Assembly: GCF_029784135.1 (NCBI RefSeq)
Contig: NC_073746.1
Location: forward strand, 225,259,882-225,323,881
Direction of reading: 5' to 3'
From: Toxorhynchites rutilus septentrionalis
Taxonomy: Eukaryota; Arthropoda; Insecta; Diptera; Culicidae
Length of the DNA stretch: 64,000 bases
Shown here piece by piece: positions 21,714-33,560 of this stretch. The notes beneath the pieces are model-generated. The model worked only from the letters and a program-made list of their open reading frames with translations, was not told where the DNA came from and searched no databases. How positions within the stretch are numbered: position 1 is the first letter of the stretch; each line of letters begins with the position of its first letter. The position numbers and the translations under genes are program-made.

Positions 21714-24700
21714 TCCGTTTTGTCTTCAAAATCAAAAAGCGTCCTCAATACAATCGAATTCGAAAAGTGTTTCGTGAAATCACTAATTGAATTATTATTA
21801 TAAAAACTATTTGGAGAGAAATGTGAATGCTCAGAATTATTGGAATCTAAAAAACGATTTTGGACGGGATAAGATTCGCCCAATTCTGCTAGTAATAAAA
21901 TTAATCAATTGCATCGATTACCCGTCTGCTGTCTGTCAGGCGGGGAACGACAGCCAAATAAAATCGTCACGAGAGTGAGTCAGCCACTCACTGCAGTCAG
22001 TGCAATAGAGAATTGAAAATCCCACGACGAGTGTCATAAGATCTCAGTTAATCGTCTCCTGTACATTTTACGAACAAGATCTCATCATCCGCTCTATGGA
22101 ATGGGATTAATCGTTTGTGGCTTGCGCTCACGATAAACCTTGAGTAGTGGAAGTAATGCTTCGAGAGTGCATGCAGTGGGGATTCCTCTTTCATATTGCT
22201 TTTTTGAGATCATGGTAGCTCACCGTTCCAAGTATTCTCCCTGTGTACATGTGAGGAATAAAAGAGTATCGTATGCTGGGGTTAATTTCAAAACATCCAA
22301 CTCGAGAGATATACCATCCCTGGTTTAGACATTATAGCGCGTGTGTTCATACAAAACATGATGCTTTTAATGAGCTTTATAACAACATTACACGTATTGA
22401 ATTATCACACACGTTGTTTGATGTATTCAGTTGAGTTAGGTTCGGTTAGCGAAAAAAAACGCTCTTAGGAAATTAATAGTGTAATCTCCTCGGGAATTCC
22501 CGATCAACCTGTTTTGTGATCAACTATCCTCCCGAACTTCTAAACGAAAGCCACGAGTTTCATGCTCAATTTATATGAATTGAAAATGGTAGTGGATTTT
22601 CGACTATAATAACCCCGCTTTTAAAACAAAAATGAAAATAAGCTCTCCCGTATCAATTATGTGTTCTATGTAACAGTAATACTTTCTGTAACACATTCAA
22701 GTGGGAAAAAACCTTGAACGAAAGTTTTGTCTGATAATAATTTTATATTATGGATAAAGTTTTGACGGAAATAAATAGTTAAGTAAGGTTTAGGACTATG
22801 TTTTCTAAATATTCAAATAATATCGAGTAATAATTTTTATTTCTTACATATGTTTTGTCTTTCACATTTTACATTTTTTACATACATTGAAATAAGAAAA
22901 TAAACGATTTGTTTTATGTTTGTCATTGTCACACTCCATTCCTCAGTACGTGATAGATGTGACTTTCGTTCAGATCATTCCATTCGTTCTATTTTACCGA
23001 TCACATTCGGTAAGGTTTGAAGATCGTAAAAGCATTCAAAACATTCATGATACATTAGCTATTTTTATTTAACAACAAATTAGTCACTAGAAATAATTTA
23101 AATGGCAGAACAACGTTTACCGGGTCATATATGCATATGTATGCTATAATATTTTTGTCCATATTTTTTTTTCATATTGATTCGCTTTGGAATAAGTAAG
23201 TAAGTTATGCGCTGCAACATCCAAAACAATTCAAATATCAAAAGATTAATTTCTAAGAAATATCTTCTTGAAAAACAAAAAAAAAAGATTTATTTTAATG
23301 TATATTTTTTTACACAACTTTATACCACAAAAATTAACCACATCACTTAATTAATTAAAGCATTGCAGTCGAAAACTATCTACTTCTAGGTTTCAAAGAT
23401 TCGAAAATCACCCAAAAACGACAAAAGTTGAGAATTTTTAGTAATTTTTTTTTAAATCACTGTATCTCAGAAACGGTAGCATTTAGCAAAATTTTTCCGT
23501 ACACCTTTTGACTGCAAATTATGCGTACCTTCATAAAATCCTTTCTAAAACATTTCTAAGAAACATTTCAACAATTTTCGAAAATCCAACCTTTTAGATG
23601 AATTATAACGTTTTTGTTCATTATTTCCAAATGTTGGCGCACTGTGCATTGGTGCTGTAACATATCAAAATATTAAAACAAATCAAAGACACCATTTTTG
23701 AGAAAATTGAGTTAAACCGGTCGTATTAAATTTGGACATGGGTGTTGTGCTGGTCGGAATTATTATTAATTTCTTGTGAACTTTAGATATGTATTTACGG
23801 GAAAATGTGTTTTAACGTTATGTTTTCGTTCAGGTATATTATATTTAACAATTCTCCTTCCTGTGATATCTTTCGAAACAGTCCCCAACATGCAGTCCTG
23901 GTTTTTGATCTACACATCTATATAATACCGAAATACATGAAATTGTCAATTAAACCTTTCCCCAAGCATCGGTGACAATTTCTGCTGAACTTATACTAAG
24001 TACTGTTATTTATAATTCATGAAGCACAGTTTTGATTCGTTAATAGGTTACCCAGACATAAAAACTTGTTTAGAACAAGTGTAAGTATCATTGTTGAAAA
24101 AGAATAAGATTAGTACAGTTCTTCGCTATGTTGGCTAAGAGCCACCGAACGACCACAAAGAGTTGAGTGTTATTTTCGAAATAAAATCCTCCACATAGTC
24201 CCAATAATAACCTAAAACATTGCATAAGACACCAAGTCAATTGGGCCAACCGTTTCTGATTTATATATATATTTTTTAAATTTTGAATATTTGCTTAGGC
24301 TCTTCTCGAAAGTAAGGCTAAAGTCAAAATGATAAACCGCTAATTCAAATTGTCCTTTTTGATCATAAAGAATGCGTCTGCAAAAAAATCGTCGTTTGGA
24401 ATCATCGTGGGAGCTGTTCCACAATGAATTCAAATGACGATTTTTTACCTTATTTTTCATATTTTTTTATTTGGCTCAAATTGTTGTTTAATTCCTTGCT
24501 TCAAAAACAAAAAAAAACTATAATGCTTGGTAATGCTAATTTGGCGTTCATAGATTTTAAAGACTCGATAAAATCTCATTCATTTGATGTTGAACAAATA
24601 ATTTCATAATAATATAACAGGAGTACCGGTAAGTTTCTTGGTATTTTTTTCAAAAATTAATGCTTTATTTTGCAAAAATGGTTACAAATTTAATATTCAG

Positions 24701-25236
24701 AGTATTGCCCATCGCTAGTCACAACTTTTTCCCATCTTTCTGGCAATTCACGGATTCCTTTGCGGAAATAATCGGCAGGTTTGTCGGCTAACCACGGATC
24801 GATCCAATCGACCGGCGAATGGGATAGGACCTCCCATTTCGGCGTTTCCAAGTAGTTTTTGACCGGTTTCGCGACATGTGGCCGAGCATTGTGGCCGTTT
24901 TTTCCTTGAGTACACGGCTCAAGCGTATCAATTGTCGTCGGTAGAGAACCCTCGTAATGGTTTCATTCGGTTTTAGCAGCTCATAGCACACCACACCCAG
25001 CTGGCCCCACCCAATAGACAGCATAATCTTTTGGCCGTAAATATACCGCGCGGCCGTCGATGTTGATGCATATTCATACGTTATCCGACGTTTAGGATTG
25101 GACCCACTTTTCATCGCCAGTAACGATTCGTTGCAAAAAAAACCTTTCTTTTATGCCGTTGGAGCAGTTGTTCCCACGTGAAAAAACGTCGTTCGACGTC
25201 TCGTGGCTTCAATTCATACTGCACCTAATGTCCTAT
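21714..25236. repeat. 3.5-kb tandem duplication, unit 2
   Basis: Second unit, continuous on its right with the rest of the mariner element and PIG-V exon 2. Differences seen against unit 1 include 18356/21882, 18416/21942 and ttgggtcg/ttggccg near 21508/25033. The unit also contains a copy of an old repeat (19970-20110 equals 23496-23636) related in inverted orientation to 11690-11830. Confidence 0.95.
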
Positions 25237-25755
25237 CTTTCGGATAATTCTCATGGCTTTAAAATGATCGGATATGGTTTGCTGAGCCACTCCAAGTGTA
25301 TCTGCAAGTTCTTGTTGCGTTTGTGACGGATCTTGATCGAGTAAAGCCTCCCTTTCTCCATCTTCAAACTTTTTTGGCGGTCCGGAAAGTTCTTCGTTTT
25401 CCAAGTCAAAATTACCACTTTCAAACCGTGCGAACCACATCTGACACGTTCGCTCAGATGGAGCATGGTCACCATAAACTTCCACCAAAATGCGACGACT
25501 TTCCGCAGCTTTTTTCTCCATATTGAAGTAATGAAGTAACACTCCTCGCAAAAATACTCTCGTTGGTACGAAATTCGACATATTCGAAGTGGCAAAAAAA
25601 CTATGTTGTTTACGTGTTGAAGCGTAAAAAAAAGTTCGAAAAAGACGCGCAATGACAGTAGCTTTCCAACGAATGTCTGGAAATTTGATTCACTGGAATA
25701 ATAATCAAGTTACGCCATCTGTTGTAAAACCGAAGAAAATTGCCGGTCACCTAAT
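24618..25755 (-). mobile_element. Mariner element with decayed transposase
   Basis: The plus-strand left end accggtaagtttcttggta and the right end (minus strand, accggcaattttcttcggt) are imperfect inverted repeats, so this copy is near full length (about 1.1 kb). Transposase runs on the minus strand. The N-terminus is intact at 25581-25225: HTH region EKKAAESRRILVEVYGDHAP, TCQMWFARFESGNFDLENE, SGPPKKFED, then ALLDQDPSQTQQELADTLGV and a second HTH. After KIGH the frame breaks, and remnants of RDVERRFF, VTGDEKWV and the C-terminal WEKL-type region lie in other frames. It is inactive and ends about 70 bp before PIG-V exon 2. Confidence 0.9.
25225..25581 (-). pseudogene. Mariner transposase N-terminal (paired-type HTH) fragment
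   Basis: A 118-residue open frame holding the DNA-binding half of a mariner transposase: first HTH (EVYGDHAPSERTCQMWFARF), the linker GPPKKFED, and second HTH (QTQQELADTLGVAQQTISDH). The WVPHEL-type linker and the catalytic D,D34D domain follow only in broken frames. By length it is roughly one third of a mariner transposase. Confidence 0.85.
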
Positions 25756-25826
25756 ATATAGCATGGGTCACTTCCAATCATTACTAAAACAATTTCAAGT
25801 CTTCATTCACCATCTTTTCTCGACAG

Positions 25827-26680
25827 GTATTTTAAACGTCGGTTTTCTGTTGTACTTCACCATGCGTCGCATGGTTACTCAAACGGCATATTACAACATC
25901 CTCTGCATCGGATCGAAACTATTCACGATTTTGATGATCATCAGCTTCCATTACGGCATCGCGCAAGTGTACAACTATTACTTGTTCTGCTTCGAACAAA
26001 AATTCATTTTTCCGGACCACATAAAGGAATACGCCGCCTCTCATCATCTTGTGCTGGCGGGGAACAAAACCAACGAGTCTTCACCGTGGTGCTCAAACGA
26101 TTGGCCTTTATCCTACTCTTATGTACAAAACCATTATTGGAACGTAGGATTTATGAACTACTACCAATTGAAGCAATTACCGAATTTTCTTCTTGCCTTA
26201 CCTGTTATCTATTTAGTAATTAGCAATTCGTACGCATACATTCACGACAACTGGGCCTTTTGTGTTCGATTGGGCCTGTTTCAAGTGAACAAGAAGCAAA
26301 TGAAACACATGAAAAACTACGATCGGCTAGCTTTCGTCTTTGTGGTTCACGGTATGGTGCTCACGCTGTTCAGTGTTTTCTTCGTACATATCCAAGTGAC
26401 CACACGTCTGATAGCTTCCTCAAGCCCTTTACTATATTGGTATGCTGCCGAATATTTTACGGGAAACAAAGCCTTCATCAAAAGGCAAGTCATACGGAAA
26501 CTCTCCAAACAGGTTCAAGACGGGACTGAGTCATGCTCTCACATTGAGAATTATGTGGAAATAAACGAAATATTAGATTTTAAAGCGATGAATTTAACAC
26601 AGAAAGCTATTTTATCGTACTTTGTGGGCTATGCCGTTATTGGCACGGTTCTGTTTAGTAATTTTCTTCCATGGACTTGA
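25827..26680 (+). CDS. PIGV: PIG-V, exon 2: GPI mannosyltransferase 2
   Basis: Acceptor ctcgacag ends at 25826; the phase-1 join to exon 1 completes CRSNG, a conserved PIG-V segment. The exon encodes the remaining membrane helices (e.g. LFTILMIISFHYGIAQVYNY, LPNFLLALPVIYLVISNSY), a lumenal stretch with SSPWCSNDWPLSYSYVQNHY, WNVGFMNYYQLKQLPNF typical of the family, and a C-terminal hydrophobic segment ending NFLPWT. The stop is at 26678-26680. AATAAA at 26908-26913 is a plausible polyadenylation signal. A 342-codon open frame begins upstream at 25652, but that extension is mariner-derived intron and is rejected. The whole protein is 541 residues, slightly longer than usual because of the N-terminal tail. 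Confidence 0.94.
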
Positions 26681-28106
26681 ACTCATGTTTGACCATCCGC
26701 AGTCGTATACAATTGTTAGTTAACTAGTTGATCTATTTATGATAAGATAAGTAATACGAAGCGAAACTTTTACTTGAATCAAACTTACAATCAACTCGCG
26801 GAACTTAAAATACCAATTTCAATCAAAAACATTAACATCACTGAATGAACAGGTTAATATTAAGAAGTTATTTCAATTTACTGATTGTAGTTCGCTGAAT
26901 GAATAGAAATAAAGCAACAGAAGAGTGAAATAGTTTGCAGCTGTTTATTGAAGGCTGTAGTGATAGGACCAGTAGCGCTCGTTCTCTTTTTAGAAATTGA
27001 TGAAAAACAATTGAACCTTTTACATAATTTCGATTAGGTGTTCATCAATGTTATCGTACATTTATTCAAGTTCTGTATTAGTATTTACAGCGGAATCTGA
27101 CCATTTTAATCTACATTAAAAAAACGAACAGATTGGAACATACGTGTTCTTCTCGATGCTCAACAAGATTTTAATCCTAGGAATGTTGATAACGAGTTTT
27201 ACTTAAATAAATTCATATTGCTTTATAGAAAGCATTAGACAGAATGTTTTAACTTCATATACATCTATTAGCCTTGAACGAAAATTTAATTTTGTAACAA
27301 AAAAGTCACGCATCTTACCGTTCATTTAGTTTTTATCATTTAGTTTTGCTCAGGTAATGACAAAATTTAATTTGAATATTGTGGCTCGTTTCCAATTAAG
27401 TTTCTGGTAGTTGCCAAAGATAGAGTATTTCAATATTGGTTTACAGAATCGGATAATTCATAAAACTATGAACTAGTTATTTCAAATGTGCGTAGCGCGA
27501 AATTGTTCTAGTCTGTACGATAGGTTAAGTTTGAGTTTGAAAAATTTTATTTGTGTTGAGTTGAATAAAATATGTATAGCTAGAATCAATCTAATTCAGA
27601 TGATGGAATATATTTTGATCTTCGGCGAACCTCGAGGGTTTTCAAAACTCTATGTGCTGAAAAATAGCATGATATTGTGGCCGAATACTACGATCTGCCT
27701 TTCTCCTGCACACAGTTTTACGTATTGCTTCATTATTAATATCACGGCCGTACATAAAATTGCAAGAATGCAACTTATTTACACTGACACAAAAAAAAAC
27801 TTTGGAAACTTTATTTTTTTTATTGAATTTGACAAAAAAAATTATTTATTATTTTGGGCAGCCTTCGATAATTTTTCTAAAATGATGAATTGTCTGACTA
27901 TTTACTCAAAATTTCTTTTATGTGTTTGCCATAAGTGTTGTTCCAGCTTTTAAACAGGCGAGTGTGTACCTTTGCAAGTCGGAGAAAATGAACGATTATC
28001 ATTCGGTCACGAAAGCAGATATGCTTCCTCACATCCTTTTAATATTTTTCTTGTATGTTACTATGGGAGCATCAACTCTTCGAATACTGGTCTCTACCTT
28101 CATTGG
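26681..28106. other. PIG-V 3' UTR and AT-rich intergenic DNA
   Basis: The PIG-V 3' UTR probably ends about 26930 after AATAAA (26908). The rest is AT-rich with runs of A and T. An open frame at 27486-27953 has no family resemblance and biased low-complexity composition, so it is not called a gene. Confidence 0.5.
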
Positions 28107-28622
28107 TTAACACTAGATTGCCCAACGAAGTCATTTTGACTGCTTTTAAATTTCAATCACAAAAACAACTATGTATTCAATGACACAAATATTTCAGAAT
28201 GTTGTGACTTTTTATACAACACTTAAATGCGTTTGTTGATAATAGCAGTTACCTCTCCCTCTTTCATTTCCGGTACATCTGTATGTGTTATACCTATATT
28301 GCCCAGAGGCAGTCATTTTGACTGCTTGGGTATTTGAAATAATCTAATGACTCTTATAACTGAATTGAGTAAATTTCTTATATAACCAGTTCTGGCTTGT
28401 ATTATTTTTCAATTACCGTCACATGATAACATACAGGAACATGGTAAATTGTGGATTTGGGTGTATATTTGATAAGTCGCAATTTCTCTAAAGCTAAATA
28501 GTAAGTAGCCCTTGTTGTTAGAACCTTCATGCATCTATACATGTGCTAACAAGTTGTTTATTTTATGTCTTTTAACCCATAAATTCAGGAAACAAATATG
28601 AAATAGAACTGTGTTATTGAAA

Positions 28623-28709
28623 AATGAAGATTGTTCCGATATAGAATCAGATACAACAAATTCTGAACCACCATCTGAAGATGAAGCGGATTATATTCAA
28701 AGTGAAACT
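28623..28709 (+). pseudogene. piggyBac-like transposase, acidic N-terminal segment
   Basis: Translation reads NEDCSDIESDTTNSEPPSED and EADYIQSET, the acidic Ser/Asp/Glu-rich start typical of piggyBac transposases. It ends exactly at a strong splice-donor-like sequence (gtaagt, 28710). The same segment occurs in unit 2 (about 31059-31145) and unit 3 (33496-33560, cut). Resemblance is compositional, so the assignment rests on the element context. Confidence 0.55.
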
Positions 28710-29730
28710 GTAAGTATCGGCTAGCTCAGAGGTTACTGTTACCTCAGGGTCGGCACTTCACCAGAAACACGAAGCGGACTCACGGCTTAAGCGGTAGTTA
28801 GTAGAGGACTCAATTGCACCATGGATTCAACAGGTTTGAGAAGTGAAAGGTAAGTAAGGTAAGTATGTTCTATATTTTTTTTATTTCTTTTCAGGTGTTA
28901 GTATTCGAGGCGGCCGAGCAGGAATCGATGGAATCCTTGGATCGAGGAAGGTAAGAGAGGTAAGTTTTTCTTTGGTGGCTACTCACGCACGATGCCCGCC
29001 AACGGAAGTCAACCTCATCGGTTCCAGAGACGGTGAGCGGGGGTCAAGCTCATCCAGTCCTCACCGTACTTTCCCCTCAAAAACGTCCGGTAGACTCACC
29101 CGTTGACGTGTGGAGCAACGATGACAATGGGGCTCGTTGACCACTGGCACTTCCTAGAGCTGTGCGTTCTCCGTCGGACCAAGGCGAGGAGGGTTGAACG
29201 TCGCACGACCGTTGCGGTTCCCAGGAACGCGTTGTTTACCACCCTTATTTACTCTCGCACGGAACTCTTAAAAGACAAACTACTTCCAAAGTATCTATTC
29301 CGTTTTAATATACACTGCGTTATCTATGACGGTCCGGTACCTAAGAAGGAGTCGATCCGCTTCTACTTTCCTTTACGACTTCCTTTTTTTCTTTCATCTC
29401 TCTTCTTACAGTTCTTCTCCTCTCTCTAGCTTTCCTTTTCTTCTTTTTTTCTCATTCTCTGGGCCGGAAACCATCAGACCAGTTGACGAGGTTTAGTACA
29501 GCTTTTGTTAGTTTTACAGATGTTTTTTTTTTGAGAGCATGCTACATCTTACAGGTAGGTATGGATAATAGAAGGGTAAGTATTTGTATATTTTTATTTA
29601 AACTTACAGATTCAATTCTCATTACATTTAAAAAATTCTTGACTTTGTTTTTTTTTGTTTCGGTTTCGCTAGCGAACCGTAACAAATCATCTGACACTGA
29701 AGATAGCGATGAATAGTCGATCACCAATGA
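28710..29730 (+). other. Splice-site-rich insert within the piggyBac body
   Basis: This 1-kb stretch lies between the acidic N-terminal piece and later transposase pieces. It contains several donor-like gtaagt words (28710, twice near 28848-28863, 28949-28965) and pyrimidine-tract acceptors (ttttatttcttttcag at about 28880-28895, cttcttacag, catcttacag). It may be a true intron with an embedded element or a separate insertion. A 108-codon ORF (29103-29429) shows no family resemblance. The same arrangement is repeated in unit 2. Confidence 0.45.
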
Positions 29731-29800
29731 TGAACATGAAAGTGTCTTCAATAATGGTGTAGGATCCTAATTAGTTCAGACTCTGATGATACCCATGGTA

Positions 29801-30075
29801 TTATGTGGACAAAATTTGACGAAGGTGATATTCCTGGAAGGCTACGATCTACTTTCAAGGTTGTGAAAGGGTTGTCAGGCTGCGCAAAAACGAACATTAT
29901 GTCAGATAATCTTATCAGAGCATTCTTGTTGATAATAGGTAAAAATATTATCAAACATATTAAAAAATGCACAGAAGAAGAAGAAGAAGAAGAAGAGGTT
30001 TTCGAATTTTGAAGAACGATTGGACAACATTAATACCGGAAATACGGTCATATATTGGGGTTTTATATGCTTGTT
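29801..30075 (+). pseudogene. piggyBac-like transposase, central fragment
   Basis: Reads WTKFDEGDIPGRLRSTFKVV, then a piece like IRAFLLIIGKNIIKHIKKCT followed by EEE repeats, and after frame changes WTTLIPEIRSYIGVLYA. This resembles the dimerisation/early catalytic region of piggyBac transposases (F-x-LFF-x-hydrophobic, then the segment with a small-residue-rich helix). A GAA repeat interrupts it. It is broken in both units. Confidence 0.5.
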
Positions 30076-30408
30076 GAACTTACAAGGCAAAATAAAAACT
30101 AAAACTTGTTTATTTATACTCACAACAGTAGTTCAATTTTTTTTAGAAAAATTATGGACATAGAACCTACACCTACAAACAAAGAAAATTTCCTTGTTTT
30201 CGGAATTATTGGACATGTTCATTGAAAATAGTCAGGCTTGTTATCAATCAAAATATAACAGTTAATGAACAATTATTTCCGTCAGAAGCCGTATGCAGGT
30301 TTACATAGTATATGTCTGATCAACGGAAAGATTTCCTGTGTTAATTAGCAGAAACGCTTTCCGCCGAATACAGAGCTGCAAGACAGAATAATTGCAACCT
30401 ATTCTAAT

Positions 30409-30555
30409 AAACGCAAAATTTGTGACATCCAACATTGCTGCAACAATAAAACTAATAATATATGTGAAAGATGTCAAAACTATGTTTGCGAAAGATGTAC
30501 ACATAACAAGATTTCCACTTTCCTTTGTAAAAAATGTACCAACAATAATTTTTAA
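30409..30555 (+). pseudogene. piggyBac-like transposase, C-terminal Cys-rich domain
   Basis: Reads KRKICDIQHCCNNK, ICERCQNYVCERCTHN and STFLCKKCTNNNF, then a stop. The spaced C-x2-C pairs match the C-terminal RING/PHD-like zinc domain of piggyBac transposases, which binds the subterminal DNA of the element. This domain is intact in both units although upstream parts are broken. Confidence 0.7.
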
Positions 30556-30748
30556 TTTCATACCCAAGTGAATTTTTTTTTACTTATCTTTACATAGAAC
30601 TTATCTTATAACTGTAAATAATATAAAACAATATAGAAAATTTACTTGAAACGAATTTCTTTACACATTAGTTATTCTTTTGCAATGCAGTCATTTTGAC
30701 TGCTTTTGGACAATCTAGGTATATACGAAATTTCAGTCTTTCTAGTGT

Positions 30749-33181
30749 TCATTTTGACTGCTTGGGTATTTGAAATAATCTAATGACTCTTATAACTGAA
30801 TTGAGTAAATTTCTTATATAACCAGTTCTGGCTTGTATTATTTTTCAATTACCGTCACATGATAACATACAGGAACATGGTAAATTGTGGATTTGGGTGT
30901 ATATTTGATAAGTCGCAATTTCTCTAAAGCTAAATAGTAAGTAGCCCTTGTTGTTAGAACCTTCATGCATCTATACATGTGCTAAGAAGTTGTTTATTTT
31001 ATGTCTTTTAACCCATAAATTCAGGAAACAATATATGAAATAGAACTGTGTTATTGAAAAATGAAGATTGTTCCGATATAGAATCAGATACAACAAATTC
31101 TGAACCACCATCTGAAGATGAAGCGGATTATATTCAAAGTGAAACTGTAAGTATCGGCTAGCTCAGAGGTTACTGTTACCTCAGGGTCGGCACTTCACCA
31201 GAAACACGAAGCGGACTCACGGCTTAAGCGGTAGTTAGTAGAGGACTCAATTGCACCATGGATTCAACAGGTATGAGAAGTGAAAGGTAAGTAAGGTAAG
31301 TATGTTCTATATTTTTTTATTTCTTTTCAGGTGTTAGTATTCGAGGCGGCCGAGCAGGAATCGATGGAATCCTTGGATCGAAGAAGGTAAGAGAGGTAAG
31401 TTTTTCTTTGGTGGCTACTCACGCACGATGCCCGCCAACGGAAGTCAACCTCATCGGTTCCAGAGACGGTGAGCGGGGGTCAAGCTCATCCAGTCCTCAC
31501 CGTACTTTCCCCTCAAAAACGTCCGGTAGACTCACCCGTTGACGTGTGGAGCAACGATGACAATGGGGCTCGTTGACCACTGGCACTTCCTAGAGCTGTG
31601 CGTTCTCCGTCGGACCAAGGCGAGGAGGGTTGAACGTCGCACGACCGTTGCGGTTCCCAGGAACGCGTTGTTTACCACCCTTATTTACTCTCGCACGGAA
31701 CTCTTAAAAGACAAACTACTTCCAAAGTATCTATTCCGTTTTAATATACACTGCGTTATCTATGACGGTCCGGTACCTAAGAAGGAGTCGATCCGCTTCT
31801 ACTTTCCTTTACGACTTCCTTTTTTTCTTTCATCTCTCTTCTTACAGTTCTTCTCCTCTCTCTAGCTTTCCTTTTCTTCTTTTTTTTCTCATTCTCTGGG
31901 CCGGAAACCATCAGACCAGTTGACGAGGTTTAGTACAGCTTTTGTTAGTTTTACAGATGTTTTTTTTTTGAGAGCATGCTACATCTTACAGGTAGGTATG
32001 GATAATAGAAGGGTAAGTATTTGTATATTTTTATTTAAACTTACAGATTCAATTCTCATTACATTTAAAAAATTCTTGACTTTGTTTTTTTTTGTTTCGG
32101 TTTCGCTAGCGAACCGTAACAAATCATCTGACACTGAAGATAGCGATGAATAGTCGATCACCAATGATGAACATGAAAGTGTCTTCAATAATGGTGTAGG
32201 ATCCTAATTAGTTCAGACTCTGATGATACCCATGGTATTATGTGGACAAAATTTGACGAAGGTGATATTCCTGGAAGGCTACGATCTACTTTCAAGGTTG
32301 TGAAAGGGTTGTCAGGCTGCGCAAAAACGAACATTATGTCAGATAATCTTATCAGAGCATTCTTGTTGATAATAGGTAAAAATATTATCAAACATATTAA
32401 AAAATGCACAGAAGAAGAAGAAGAAGAAGAGGTTTTCGAATTTTGAAGAACGATTGGACAACATTAATACCGGAAACACGGTCATATATTGGGGTTTTAT
32501 ATGCTTGTGGAACTTACAAGGCAAAATAAAAACTAAAACTTGTTTATTTATACTCACAACAGTAGTTCAACTTTTTTTAGAAAAATTATGGACATAGAAC
32601 CTACACCTACAAACAAAGAAAATTTCCTTGTTTTCGGAATTATTGGACATGTTCATTGAAAATAGTCAGGCTTGTTATCAATCAAAATATAACAGTTGAT
32701 GAACAATTATTTCCGTCAGAAGCCGTATGCAGGTTTACATAGTATATGTCTGATCAACGGAAAGATTTCCTGTGTTAATTAGCAGAAACGCTTTCCGCCG
32801 AATACAGAGCTGCAAGACAGAATAATTGCAACTTATTCTAATAAACGCAAAATTTGTGACATCCAACATTGCTGCAACAATAAAACTAATAATATATGTG
32901 AAAGATGTCAAAACTATGTTTGCGAAAGATGTACACATAACAAGATTTCCACTTTCCTTTGTAAAAAATGTACCAACAATAATTTTTAATTTCATACCCA
33001 CGTGAATTTTTTTTACTTATCTTTACATAGAACTTATCTTATAACTGTAAATAATATAAAACAATATAGAAAATTTACTTGAAACGAATTTCTTTACACA
33101 TTAGTTATTCTTTTGCAATGCAGTCATTTTGACTGCTTTTGGACAATCTAGGTATATACGAAATTTCAGTCTTTCTAGTGT
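30749..33181. repeat. piggyBac body, tandem unit 2
   Basis: Near-identical to unit 1. Differences include GAA-run length (32408-32430 versus 29973-29998), gaacaacc/gaacaact-type single bases, and one base in a T-run. Its Cys-rich coding segment is at 32843-32989. Confidence 0.93.
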
Positions 33182-33560
33182 TCATTTTGACTGCTTGGGT
33201 ATTTGAAATAATCTAATGACTCTTATAACTGAATTGAGTAAATTTCTTATATAACCAGTTCTGGCTTGTATTATTTTTCAATTACCGTCACATGATAACA
33301 TACAGGAACATGGTAAATTGTGGATTTGGGTTTTTTTTGATAAGTCGCAATTTCTCTAAAGCTAAATAGTAAGTAGCCCTTGTTGTTAGAACCTTCATGC
33401 ATCTATACATGTGCTAAGAAGTTGTTTATTTTATGTCTTTTAACCCATAAATTCAGGAAACAATATATGAAATAGAACTGTGTTATTGAAAAATGAAGAT
33501 TGTTCCGATATAGAATCAGATACAACAAATTCTGAACCACCATCTGAAGATGAAGCGGAT
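33182..33560. repeat. piggyBac body, partial unit 3
   Basis: Copies the first 379 bp of the unit and stops after gaagatgaagcggat within the acidic N-terminal coding segment. It then continues directly as the right terminal sequence atacgaaatttcag...ctagtgttaa. The two sides share only at/ata at the join, consistent with an internal deletion by end joining. Confidence 0.9.

Larger units (their letters stand above)
28313..30748. repeat. piggyBac body, tandem unit 1
   Basis: A 2436-bp unit starting tcattttgactgcttgggta. It is repeated at 30749-33181 with very few differences, and about 379 bp of it is repeated again from 33182. The junction between units fuses the element's right tip (...tttctagtgt) to the left subterminal palindrome, as if one element's end recombined with the start of another. 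Confidence 0.93.

Noticed and set aside
25652..25826. Extension of PIG-V exon 2 to an upstream ATG
   Set aside because: The segment is the mariner end plus intron; exon 1 joins at the acceptor before 25827 and restores the RSNG motif.
27486..27953. 155-codon ORF downstream of PIG-V
   Set aside because: Low-complexity AT-rich composition, no domain, no splice or promoter context.
29103..29429. 108-codon ORF present twice (also 31539-31865)
   Set aside because: Duplicated with the piggyBac body; poly-Phe/Leu end comes from a pyrimidine tract and no family matches.
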